DNA of 64,000 nt, taken from NCBI GenBank assembly GCA_965224275.1, contig CBDCYR010000016.1, positions 62,001 to 126,000 on the forward strand, given 5' to 3'. Below are positions 8,585-17,307 of this stretch, in pieces (the first letter of the stretch is position 1; every line of letters starts with the position of its first letter). The notes beneath the pieces were generated by a model that was given only the letters and a program-made list of their open reading frames with translations, was not told the DNA's origin and did not search any database. Made by a program: the position numbers and the translations under genes. The DNA is from CAUZWH01 sp965224275. Lineage in GTDB: Bacteria; Pseudomonadota; Alphaproteobacteria; SHVV01.

Positions 8585-9340
8585 TCAGCGCAGTAGTGCG
8601 GTTACGCCGATCACCAGGAGTAGAACAAGGGCAAAGCGTCGATAGCGCACGTCGTTCGCGTGCCGGAAAAGACGGGTGCCGCACCAAATGCTGAATGCGT
8701 AAAGGGGTGCCACCACCGCAGCTCGCCCCAGCACCGTGGCATCGATTACACCGGCAACGGCGAGCGTGGCGATACCGGCCACGGTAAGGAAGGCCAAGTA
8801 GGCGATCAGATTGGCCCGGTGCGTGATTGCCGAGCCGGGGCCGGCGAGAAGAAAGAGGATGGCAGGCGGCCCCCCCATGCCCGTTGCGCCATGGAGAAGG
8901 CCACTTAGTGCGCCCACGCCTGCGGTGACGACCGGCGGTCGGCGGCCCTCGTAGCGCCAGCCCAAACTTGCGAAAAGTACGTAGGCCATGACGACTACGC
9001 CAATGGTTCGCTGGATGATGTGGGCGTCCACCGTGACGAGCAGGTGGTTGCCGAGGGGAACGCTGGCAGCCGCCACGACACCCATCAGGCTCATCTGCCG
9101 CAAATCGCACTGCCGGGCCGCCGATGGCAACATTTGTATGCTCGTCAACAACAGCAGGATGTAGCACGTCGCGACGGCGTGCACTGGACTCCACATGAGA
9201 GTGAACAAGGGCATCATTACGATTGCTGCGCCAAAGCCCGAGAAACCGGCAACGAGGCCACCGACCGCCGCCGCGCCAGCGGCGTAAATCAGGTCGGCTG
9301 TGAGAATGGCGTCAAGGGTCATAGTGTCGGAGGTGAACAT
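8585..9340 (-). CDS. TauE/SafE family membrane transporter
   Basis: 251 residues with about eight hydrophobic helices in two halves. The pair AAVGGLVAGFSGFGAAIVMMP near the start and GVGALSGLLHGATGMGGPP at about 140-160 is the inverted-repeat signature of the TauE/SafE (DUF81) family, whose known members move sulfite, sulfoacetate and other organosulfur or carboxylate anions across the inner membrane. ATG 9340 is used; a second ATG lies six codons in. It stands alone between intergenic stretches. The substrate is unknown. Confidence 0.85.
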   Translation of the reverse strand: MFTSDTMTLDAILTADLIYAAGAAAVGGLVAGFSGFGAAIVMMPLFTLMWSPVHAVATCYILLLLTSIQMLPSAARQCDLRQMSLMGVVAAASVPLGNHLLVTVDAHIIQRTIGVVVMAYVLFASLGWRYEGRRPPVVTAGVGALSGLLHGATGMGGPPAILFLLAGPGSAITHRANLIAYLAFLTVAGIATLAVAGVIDATVLGRAAVVAPLYAFSIWCGTRLFRHANDVRYRRFALVLLLVIGVTALLR

Positions 9341-9837
9341 CGGCGACTGTAGCTAGGCTCGGAGCGCGTGAACGTCCCCTCCTCAATGCGGGGCTTGCTA
9401 TCGGAGGCCGATATCTCGGGTCTCGACGCAATCGGTCCAGCTTAGCAATAGCGGCAGCCCCGCGCTGGCGTCAATCTCATCGTCGCCGTGCGACGCGCGC
9501 TCGCCGCTCCGCTCAATTAGGTATACCGAGGCGCGGCGCATCAGCGTACCAGGAGCCGGGGACGCTCCGGTAATACCTTCGCTAGCGTCTCCAGTGTCGC
9601 GCGGACATAGTTCATCCACACCATGTCATTTCCGGGCTGTGGACGCGGATCTGGTACATCGATATTTCTCCGACATTTCGTACCGCGAACGCGGCCTGCT
9701 GGTGGACAACGATACGCCACCTGTCTCCGGAAGTTGAGCATCTCGTGCACCACTACGAGACGCCGGCTCCGAGCGATCCGCCACGTTACTGCGGTCGTGC
9801 CAAGCGCATGGCCGCTTCCTAGCGAAACAGCCACCGG
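9341..9837. other. 497-base stretch without an intact gene; possible decayed coding remnant
   Basis: No intact gene stands out. On the minus strand, one frame from about 9755 to 9650 reads WRIVVHQQAAFAVRNVGE, which looks like the C-terminal strands of a SnoaL/NTF2-type small protein. A neighbouring frame reads a plausible tail (NYVRATLETLAKVLPERP) to a stop at 9541. Stops and frame changes separate them. This could be a decayed gene or chance; support is weak. Confidence 0.25.
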
Positions 9838-10827
9838 TCAGGTGGGGGTCGGTGCCAACTTCATCGTTTCCATCGCGGCGATGTACTGCTCGATCATTCG
9901 CTCCGGTCTCCCATCCGCGACAAACCCCAACTCGCGCTCCGCACGTGCGCCGTCCAAGACGCAATGAAAACCTGCAAGATCGACCACCGTCGGACCCGGT
10001 CCGACCTCGATCGCAGCTCCCGGACACCGCGTCGCGACGGCATCGACAAAATCCTGAACCGATACTGCGTCGCCGGTGCAGATGTTGAATACAGAGTGCT
10101 CCGTGCTTTCAACATCCAGGGCGTGGACGACACCGCGTGCGGCGTCGCCATTGAAAATCGCATCCGTCTTGCCATCGCGCCCCCGTTCAATGCGAAGCGG
10201 TCGGCGCAACATACCGTTCTCCACGATTTGGCTGTAAAGCGCGGTGGCGCCGGTGTGACGCTTCAGCTTTCCAGGCCCGACCGTCGTAGAAAAACGCAAC
10301 GCGATGAAGCTCAAGCCACGCTCGCGCGCATACCAGGCGCCGAGGTTCTCGGCTGAGAGTTTCAAGGTGCCGTAAAGGGTCGGCGGATTGCATGGAAAGT
10401 CCTCGTTCATGGGATCATAGTCAGGATGCAGGTTGTTGGTGGCGTAGGGACCGTAAACCGCTTTCGAGCTCGTAAAAACCACCCTGCGGACACCTTGGCG
10501 ACTGGCCGCCTCGAGTATGTTCGCGGTTCCCTCCACCACCGCGCGCACGGCCGCCGGTGGGTCCGCGTCGATCGGCGCAAGAAGAGGACTGGCCAGGTGG
10601 GCGATGTGTGTCACTCGGTGCGTTCGAACCAACGCCTCAAGGTCGGCGAGATCGTCCACCGCGCCGCGGACGATTCGACAACTTTCCGCGACATCGGCTA
10701 TCAAAGATGTGTCACCACTTGAGGTGAGCACGACCGGGCTCGACCCCCGTTCGACGAGCAGTCGCACCAAGAAAGTCCCCATCGCGCCGGTGCCGCCGGT
10801 GACCAGGTAGGTCGTATCATTGCTCAT
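9838..10827 (-). CDS. NAD-dependent epimerase/dehydratase family protein
   Basis: 329 residues from ATG 10827, chosen over an ATG five codons earlier because GGAGG sits eight bases before it. The Rossmann motif TGGTGAMG (about 10-17) and the catalytic Y152-x3-K156 (YGTLK) mark an extended short-chain dehydrogenase. Preceding SSKAVYG supplies the serine. Such enzymes act on nucleotide sugars or on small hydroxy/keto substrates. Lying at the end of the amidase-aminotransferase-MFS group, a catabolic oxidoreductase role is more likely than sugar biosynthesis, but this is inference. Confidence 0.82.
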   Translation of the reverse strand: MSNDTTYLVTGGTGAMGTFLVRLLVERGSSPVVLTSSGDTSLIADVAESCRIVRGAVDDLADLEALVRTHRVTHIAHLASPLLAPIDADPPAAVRAVVEGTANILEAASRQGVRRVVFTSSKAVYGPYATNNLHPDYDPMNEDFPCNPPTLYGTLKLSAENLGAWYARERGLSFIALRFSTTVGPGKLKRHTGATALYSQIVENGMLRRPLRIERGRDGKTDAIFNGDAARGVVHALDVESTEHSVFNICTGDAVSVQDFVDAVATRCPGAAIEVGPGPTVVDLAGFHCVLDGARAERELGFVADGRPERMIEQYIAAMETMKLAPTPT

Positions 10828-10910
10828 CGTGATGTCCTCCATCGCTTAGGGTTGCCCGCCCGGTCGTGAATAATCTGCAAAGTTACGAATGGATTGCCGA
10901 GTCCCGATGC

Positions 10911-12161
10911 TCAGTAGCGCGACGCTTCGAGCGATCGGAAGCCAAACGCGATCACCAAGCCGATCGCGCCGAGGACGGGGAACATCCAAACGGCGCTGTC
11001 CCAGCCGCCCAGCCGGACGACCAGGAATGCAAACAGCGGCGGGCCAACAAGGTTGCCGAGGAAGGCGCCCTGCGTGACGACACCGGCGACCAGGCCGATC
11101 TGGTTTTCGCTTCGCGCGTGTAAGGGGATCCCTTCGAAAACCGCGCCAGGGATCAGGCCAGCGGTCAGAGGATACAAACAACCGATTGCGGCGCGCAGGG
11201 ATCCGCTGATTCCGTCGCTGAACAATCCGAAAGGCACGAATGCGATGCCCACGCTGCCAACCGCCATCATGTGCCAACGCCGTATCGGACCGACCCCAAT
11301 GAGCCGGCTACCGGCGAAGTTCGCCGGAATGAACAGAAAAATAAAGGCGGCGGTTGCAAGTGCCGCCTCGGCGATTGACAGTCCGAGCCTTTCGAGCAGA
11401 AACGTCGGCAACCAGATCTGAACTGCAAGTGTGGCGATGCTGAGTTCGAGAAACGCGGCGGCAAGCAGCCAAGGACCGGCGCCCCTCAGTGCTTGCTCCG
11501 CGTCGCGGAGTTTGACCGGGTCTTTCGCTTCGATCGATACACGCCCCGGCGCGACGACACGCACGAACAGAATCAATACCGCGAGGCAAAGAACTGCGTT
11601 CAGTCCGAAAAATAGCCGCCACCCGCTGGTGTCGAGAATGCCCGCCGCCGCCGCGAGAACCAACCCGCCGCCGAGTGGAAAAAACGTACTCCATATGCCT
11701 ATGACCAAGCCGCGGTCGTGCAGTCTCGACGCGGCGACGATGAGCGGCGTGCCCGCGACCATAATGGAGATAAGGCCTAATCCTTCGAAAAATCGTGCGA
11801 CCAGAAGCACGGTCGCGGATGGTGTTATGGCGCTGATGACGGTTCCGCCGATCAGGCACAAAAGCCCACTAATTGCGATCCGCCGGTAGCCCAGCCGATC
11901 GGCGATCAGGCCCGCCGCGATGCCGATCAGCGCACCGGTAACATTGAATATCGACGACACCCAGCCGGCCATGACCATGTTGATGCCGAGATCGTCGCGG
12001 ATAAGAGATAGTGCTGGCGCCGGCCTACCGATCTGCATCGAGGCGACGACCGCCGCGCCGAATACGGTGATCACGACCGCCCATTGAGTCGCGGCGAGGG
12101 GTTCTGGGTCAGCCTGCGAGTGCGCCACGTAAATAATTTGGTCGCCGGCGAAAGTCAGCAC
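10911..12161 (-). CDS. MFS transporter
   Basis: 416 residues with about 12 membrane helices. The loop between helices 2 and 3 carries the MFS motif GLIADRLGYRR at about 85-95. The GTG start overlaps the TAG stop of the aminotransferase gene by one base, so translation is probably coupled and both genes share an operon with the amidase. The family ranges from cyanate/nitrate permeases to drug exporters. Here uptake or export of the substrate of the amidase/aminotransferase pathway is the likely role. Confidence 0.85.
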   Translation of the reverse strand: MLTFAGDQIIYVAHSQADPEPLAATQWAVVITVFGAAVVASMQIGRPAPALSLIRDDLGINMVMAGWVSSIFNVTGALIGIAAGLIADRLGYRRIAISGLLCLIGGTVISAITPSATVLLVARFFEGLGLISIMVAGTPLIVAASRLHDRGLVIGIWSTFFPLGGGLVLAAAAGILDTSGWRLFFGLNAVLCLAVLILFVRVVAPGRVSIEAKDPVKLRDAEQALRGAGPWLLAAAFLELSIATLAVQIWLPTFLLERLGLSIAEAALATAAFIFLFIPANFAGSRLIGVGPIRRWHMMAVGSVGIAFVPFGLFSDGISGSLRAAIGCLYPLTAGLIPGAVFEGIPLHARSENQIGLVAGVVTQGAFLGNLVGPPLFAFLVVRLGGWDSAVWMFPVLGAIGLVIAFGFRSLEASRY

Positions 12162-13543
12162 TAAACAACGTTGAACTCCTCCGCGGTGACGTCGAGCGCG
12201 CGGGCGGCGATGTCCGCCATTTCGTCGATCTGTTCGCGGGTTGTGACAAGCGGCGGTGCGAACAGAATCGTGTCGCCGATCTCGCGCATTGCTAAGCCAA
12301 GGTCGATGCAGTGTTCGTTGTAAGCTTCCCCCACCTTCAGACTCGGATCGAAACGTGCGCGCGTATCCTTGTCACTCACCAGTTCAATGGCACCGAAGAA
12401 TCCGACAGACCGAACCTCGCCTACCAGCCGATGCTCAGCGAGCGCGCCCATCTTCTCGGCGAGGTACGGCCCGGTATCATCTCGAACCTGATCAACCAGC
12501 CTCTCCTCTTCCATGATGCGGATAGTCGCCAGTGCCACCGCGCAGGCGACCGGATGACCTGAATTGGTGAACCCGTGATAGAAGGCACCGCCGGCCTCGA
12601 ACAACGCGCTCGAGACCCGCTCACCGATCATCACGCCCGACAGTGGAATGTAGCCAGAGGTGACAGATTTGGCGAACGTCATCATGTCGGGTTGCAGGTC
12701 GTAGGTTTGGCAGCCAAACCAATTCCCGGTGCGGCCAAATCCGCAAAGCACCTCGTCGACCACGAACAGAATGCCATAGTCCCGACAAATGCGCTTTATC
12801 TCGGGCCAATAGGTGCTTGGCGGGATACGCCCGCCGCCGGCTCCCTGGACGGGTTCGGCGACAAACGCCGCCACTCGGTCGGCGCCGACCTCATTGATCT
12901 TGTCTTCCAGCGAGCGTGCGGCAACGAGACCGTACTCTTCCGGTGTCATGTCACCGCCATCGGCGAACCAATAGGGTGACGCGACGTGCTCGAAGAAAGG
13001 CAGCGGTAAGTCGTCCTGATCCTGCATATGAGGCATGCCGCCCAAACTTATCGAGGCCATCGTTGAGCCGTGATAGGCGAGGTCGCGACCAATCATTATC
13101 TTGCGCTCGGGTTCGCCTTTCAGCTGCCAATAGTGGCGAGCCAATCGCACGACGGTGTCGAGCGCTTCCGACCCTGAGGAAGCAAAAAACACGTGATTGA
13201 GTCCGCTTGGCGTGAGGTCGGCAAGTTTTTCCGCCAATTCGATCGACGGTGTCGTCACCATGCCGAAGTGGTGGTTGTAGAAAGCCAACTCGCGCATCTG
13301 GTTCGCGGCGGCTTCAACAAGTTCCTCCCGGCCATAGCCGAGGGCGACGTTACAGATGCCGGCGAGACCGTCGAGGATCTTATTGCCCTCCGAATCCCAC
13401 AGGTAAATCCCCTCGCCGCGCACAATGATACGGGCGCCGCGCTGGGCGAGGACATTGTGGTCGGAAAAAGGATGCAGCTGGTGCGCCGCGTCGAGCGCCT
13501 GCCAATCGGTGGTCGATCTGCGCACGTGTGCTTGCTCTGACAC
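12161..13543 (-). CDS. PLP-dependent class III aminotransferase
   Basis: 460 residues from a GTG at 13543 with AAAGGA seven bases before it; a longer frame reaches 13594. The fold-type I class III features are clear: SGSEA at 123-127 binds the cofactor phosphate, D263 in VVDEVLCGFGRTG contacts the pyridine nitrogen, and K292 in FAKSVTSGYIPLSG is the PLP lysine. The family transfers omega-amino groups from compounds such as putrescine, beta-alanine or taurine to pyruvate. It lies 26 bases after the amidase gene and overlaps the MFS start, indicating release and transamination of an amine. Confidence 0.9.
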   Translation of the reverse strand: MSEQAHVRRSTTDWQALDAAHQLHPFSDHNVLAQRGARIIVRGEGIYLWDSEGNKILDGLAGICNVALGYGREELVEAAANQMRELAFYNHHFGMVTTPSIELAEKLADLTPSGLNHVFFASSGSEALDTVVRLARHYWQLKGEPERKIMIGRDLAYHGSTMASISLGGMPHMQDQDDLPLPFFEHVASPYWFADGGDMTPEEYGLVAARSLEDKINEVGADRVAAFVAEPVQGAGGGRIPPSTYWPEIKRICRDYGILFVVDEVLCGFGRTGNWFGCQTYDLQPDMMTFAKSVTSGYIPLSGVMIGERVSSALFEAGGAFYHGFTNSGHPVACAVALATIRIMEEERLVDQVRDDTGPYLAEKMGALAEHRLVGEVRSVGFFGAIELVSDKDTRARFDPSLKVGEAYNEHCIDLGLAMREIGDTILFAPPLVTTREQIDEMADIAARALDVTAEEFNVV

Positions 13544-13569
13544 GAGGTGTCCTTTCGTTTTGCGCGGGG

Positions 13570-14847
13570 TCAAACGATGTGGTTTTCCATCCACGCTGCG
13601 GCGGCAAGAAGCTGATCGTCCTGACCGTAGCTGCCAATCACCTGGACACCGACCGGCAGGCCGTTGGGGCCAACGTGTCCGGCCAGGTTAACACTGGGCG
13701 CCTGCAAAAACGTCCACATGCGGCTGAACAAAGGATTGCCCGTCGCGTCGAGACCCTTGGGCGCTTCACCGGGTGCGCTGGGCGCGAGCAACACATCGAA
13801 ACTGATGAATAGATCGGTCAGCATCTGGCGGCAACGATCACGGGTCATCAGCGCCTGCGCATAGTTCTCGTACGAAACCGATTGGCCGGCTTCGATCAGG
13901 CCGCGAATCTTGTCGCTCAATAATTCCTTGTGCTCGTCATACTCGTACCTGAAGTTGCGCGCACACTCGAACAGCATCACCCGATTTTGCAAGTCGACGA
14001 GGGTCGGAAAGGGGTCCGGCATGCCGATGTCTTCGACATGGGCGCCTGATGCCGACAGTTTTTCGGCCGCTGTTTCGACCGCTTGTTGTGATTCCGGCGA
14101 TGCTTCGGACCACTGCGGCGTACGGCATAGTCCGATCCGTGGCGCCGTGGACCGGGGTTTGATGTCCGGTGCCGCGCCGACGAGGGCTGATCGCATGAGT
14201 GCGAGATCGGCAACGCTACGCGCAAAAACGCCGAGGCTGTCCAGCGATTGCGCCGCCATCTTCACGCCGGCGAGTCCGAATTGACCGAACGTGCATTTGT
14301 ACGCCGCGGTGCCACAGAACGATGCCGGTCGAATCACGGATGCCGCAGTTTGGGTGCCGAACGCGAGCGGCACCATGCAATCGGCAACCGCTGCCGCGGA
14401 CCCACTCGACGAGCCGCCCGGGGTGTGATCGGGGTTATGTGGATTGTGCGTTTTGCCCGGCGCGTAGGTCGCAAACTCGGTGGTAACCGTTTTCCCCAGG
14501 ATCACCCCGCCTGCTGCCCGCACTTGGGCAACGCAGTTGGCGTCCCAGGGCGGTCGTACGTCCTTATAGATGGGCGAGCCATATTCGGTTGGCATATCGG
14601 ACGTATCGATGATGTCCTTGATCCCGACCGGAATGCCGTGAAGCGGGACTGTGCTTTCTTCGCTGTCGCGACGGCGCGCTTCCGCCAGGGCGAGTTCAGG
14701 ATCGATGAATGCCCAAGCCTCGACAGTTTCTTCGCGCTCTGCGACCCGATCCAGGCATGCCTGGACCAGTAGCTCGCTGGTGATTTCACGTGATGCGATC
14801 ATCGCGGCCGCTTGGGTCGCGGTCAGTTCGTTAAGTGCCGTGGACAT
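13570..14847 (-). CDS. Amidase signature family hydrolase
   Basis: 425 residues from ATG 14847, which follows GGGGGATT; an earlier ATG at 14922 is less likely. The Ser-cisSer-Lys triad is visible: K77 in GIPVGIKDI, the cis-serine in GGSSSGSAAAVA (about 147-149) and nucleophile S170 in GTQTAASVIRPAS. The glycine pair normally before the nucleophile (TGGS) is replaced by alanines (TAAS), seen in some bacterial members. It hydrolyses a C-N amide bond. First gene of the four-gene minus-strand operon ending with the epimerase. The substrate is unknown. Confidence 0.88.
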   Translation of the reverse strand: MSTALNELTATQAAAMIASREITSELLVQACLDRVAEREETVEAWAFIDPELALAEARRRDSEESTVPLHGIPVGIKDIIDTSDMPTEYGSPIYKDVRPPWDANCVAQVRAAGGVILGKTVTTEFATYAPGKTHNPHNPDHTPGGSSSGSAAAVADCMVPLAFGTQTAASVIRPASFCGTAAYKCTFGQFGLAGVKMAAQSLDSLGVFARSVADLALMRSALVGAAPDIKPRSTAPRIGLCRTPQWSEASPESQQAVETAAEKLSASGAHVEDIGMPDPFPTLVDLQNRVMLFECARNFRYEYDEHKELLSDKIRGLIEAGQSVSYENYAQALMTRDRCRQMLTDLFISFDVLLAPSAPGEAPKGLDATGNPLFSRMWTFLQAPSVNLAGHVGPNGLPVGVQVIGSYGQDDQLLAAAAWMENHIV

Positions 14848-15049
14848 AATCCCCCGCAATCGATGTCGAGATTGTGGTCGCTCGTTATTGGCTATTGTGC
14901 CGTTGGTTTGCGATGTTAGCACATAGCATCAGAGCGCCATGCGCGGGAAGAGAACGTCCGAAGCACGGCGCGTGCCGGCTTTCGCTTGCCGGTAAACCCG
15001 CTCGGGCGAGATAATCGCAGCCTCAGCGGACTCATTGGGGAGGAAGAAC

Positions 15050-16057
15050 ATGAAGGCATCAGTCGCTCAATTCACCGAGGCCGCCCCGGTGCGCTACCGC
15101 CCGCGGCGAGTGGGTCACGTTAATCTGTTCATCAACGACCTCGACCGATCGGTCGAGTTCTACACCAAGATCTGCGGCTTCGAGATCACAGCGCTCGAAA
15201 CGAAGATTGGTGCCGGGTTTTTCTCAAACGGCAACACGCACCACGACATCGGGGTTGTCGAAGTTAAGAATTACGAAGAACTCGCCAAAACGCGCCATGG
15301 CGAAACGTCAGCGCGTGGCTACGTCGCGGGGCTCAACCACTTCGGTTGGGAGATGGCGAACGAGAAGGAACTCGTTGACGCCCACTTTCGCGCCATCGAG
15401 GCTGGTATCGAGCCGCGGGTAACCGATCAGGGGACAAGTCGCAGCAACTACGTTTTTGATATGGATCTAATGCTGCATCAGTTTTATGCCGATCAGATTA
15501 AGGATTGGCGCACGGTTTTCACCGGTGGGCCCACCGAGTTGCACTCCAACCCACCGTGGACCCCGGGCGACAGCGAACCTTCAACCGATCCACGCTACGA
15601 CACAGATCCCGAGATTCGCCGTGTCGCTCAGTCACCGCTGCACCCGATCAAGGTCACGCATGGCTGTATCGTCACCGACGATTTGGCGGCGTTGCGAGGC
15701 TTTTATGAACGCACGGGCGGCTTCGATCCGGTTTATGAAACCCCCGATGGTGGGCTCGTCTATCTCCGCGGTGCGGCGTCGCACTATGACATGATTTTGT
15801 CCCAATCCGGCGGCGGCACACCAGCGGGTTTTCACCATGCGTCATTCGAGCTTTCGGCCGACGAGGATATTGACAAGGCCGTTGAAGAATTGGCCGCGCG
15901 GGGCGTCGACGTCGTGAAGACCACCGACCTCCCGCACAAGCGAAGTCTCTTTATCGTTGATCCGGATGGCACGCGATTGGAGTTCTATATCCGCCGGGAT
16001 GGCGGTTTCGATGCGGTCGCAACCGCCGCCGCCGACGAACGGTTGTTTGCGGCGTGA
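15050..16057 (+). CDS. Two-domain VOC-superfamily protein (extradiol dioxygenase-like)
   Basis: 335 residues from ATG 15050, which has a strong GGGGAGGAAG ribosome site. It contains two vicinal-oxygen-chelate domains, about 20-155 and 195-325. Candidate metal ligands are histidines in GHVNLF (H23), in LNHFGWE and in GFHHASFE, plus a late glutamate in RLEFY. The layout matches catechol 2,3-dioxygenase-type extradiol enzymes, though many family members are not ring-cleaving. It begins a plus-strand unit with the RidA fusion and a Rieske oxygenase and is divergent from the amidase operon. Confidence 0.82.
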   Translation: MKASVAQFTEAAPVRYRPRRVGHVNLFINDLDRSVEFYTKICGFEITALETKIGAGFFSNGNTHHDIGVVEVKNYEELAKTRHGETSARGYVAGLNHFGWEMANEKELVDAHFRAIEAGIEPRVTDQGTSRSNYVFDMDLMLHQFYADQIKDWRTVFTGGPTELHSNPPWTPGDSEPSTDPRYDTDPEIRRVAQSPLHPIKVTHGCIVTDDLAALRGFYERTGGFDPVYETPDGGLVYLRGAASHYDMILSQSGGGTPAGFHHASFELSADEDIDKAVEELAARGVDVVKTTDLPHKRSLFIVDPDGTRLEFYIRRDGGFDAVATAAADERLFAA

Positions 16058-16105
16058 TCTCGTCGGTGAGGGAACGAGCGCGTCCTCTCAGGCGGTGAGC
16101 GGGTA

Positions 16106-17260
16106 ATGAATCGCAAAGAGATCCTTGTCCGCGACGATCCGATCGCCGGCTTCGCGGGAGTCGTGCGGGCCGGCTCGCTTCTGTTCACGTCGGGGTGCGA
16201 CGGTCACCGCGACCCCCACAGCGATGCTGTCGACCCGGCACTGGCGGGGCAGGGGAGTGCGCAGAGCGACAACTCCTATGGGCGCATCCAACGTCTGCTT
16301 GAGCAGGCGGGCTCCTCAACATCGGCTGTTGCGCGGATCGACCATTTCGCCTCGAGCCAGGATTGGATTGCTGAACGGCAGATCAAGCGCGCCGAGTATT
16401 TCGGTCGTCCCGCACCCCACGGAAGCACCGGAGTCGCGGCACGAATGTCGGGTCTCAATATGTTGACAACCGCCGTCATTGCCGTGGCCGACGGCGCTGA
16501 GCATGAAATTCTGGTGGCCGGGGAAGACTACGCCATTGGTCATATTTCGTCTTTGGTCCGTGCCGGGCCGTTGTTGTTCCTGTCGGGTATTCGCGGCACG
16601 CTCGATCCCAGAACAACAACCCCGATCGTCGAGGAAACCGCCGATTCCTTCGACGCGCAAACCCATGTTTGCTACCAACTCATCATCGATATTCTGTCAA
16701 ACGGCGGCGCCACTCGGGACGCGATCGTGCGCCTTGATCGTTACGTTAGGGATCGCAACCGCATTGGTGACGAGGCCGCGATCTGCCGCTCTATCATGGG
16801 GGATCTTGACGCGGTATCGACATCGATTCCGCTGCCCATGGGCATGCACGGCGAGGTTGAAATCACGGCACTGGCCGTCGCCGATACCAAATCCAAGGAA
16901 ATCTGCGCCTCAAACGCCGCCGGGCAAGCGACGGCGATACGCGGCGGCGGTTTCGTTTTTGTCGGGGAGTGCGCCGGCGCGATGGGCGAGGATAGTGATG
17001 ATCCGAAGCTCGATCTCGCTGGTGATATCGACCGGCAGATAGATAACGCTTTTGCGATACTCGATGGGCGCCTGCGTCGTGCCGGCGCTGAATTGGCGGG
17101 GGTTGTGCGCCTTGAGGTCTATCTCCGCGATATCTACGCCATCGACCTCTTTCTCGCCAAGGCGCGAGTCGTTTTCGCCGACGATCCGCCAGCGGTTGTC
17201 GTCGCGGGCGTCGATCACGAGGGTATTACCGAGGTTAAGCTCAATGCCATCGCCGTGTAG
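16106..17260 (+). CDS. Three-domain RidA (YjgF/YER057c/UK114) fusion protein
   Basis: 384 residues that divide into three consecutive RidA-like units of about 128 residues (about 1-128, 129-250 and 258-384). Each repeats the pattern of a beta-strand ending in LFxSG or FVxxGE, a central helix, a RLDxYVRD/RLEVYLRD-type strand and a C-terminal VEITALAV-type strand. Single RidA proteins form trimers and hydrolyse reactive enamine/imine intermediates, so this chain could form a one-polypeptide trimer. The conserved arginine that binds substrate carboxylates is not clearly retained in each unit. It is located between the VOC and Rieske genes. Confidence 0.8.
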   Translation: MNRKEILVRDDPIAGFAGVVRAGSLLFTSGCDGHRDPHSDAVDPALAGQGSAQSDNSYGRIQRLLEQAGSSTSAVARIDHFASSQDWIAERQIKRAEYFGRPAPHGSTGVAARMSGLNMLTTAVIAVADGAEHEILVAGEDYAIGHISSLVRAGPLLFLSGIRGTLDPRTTTPIVEETADSFDAQTHVCYQLIIDILSNGGATRDAIVRLDRYVRDRNRIGDEAAICRSIMGDLDAVSTSIPLPMGMHGEVEITALAVADTKSKEICASNAAGQATAIRGGGFVFVGECAGAMGEDSDDPKLDLAGDIDRQIDNAFAILDGRLRRAGAELAGVVRLEVYLRDIYAIDLFLAKARVVFADDPPAVVVAGVDHEGITEVKLNAIAV

Positions 17261-17307
17261 TTTTGTGATGACGCGGGCCACTTTCGCGATCGCTCCAGGA
17301 GGTATGC

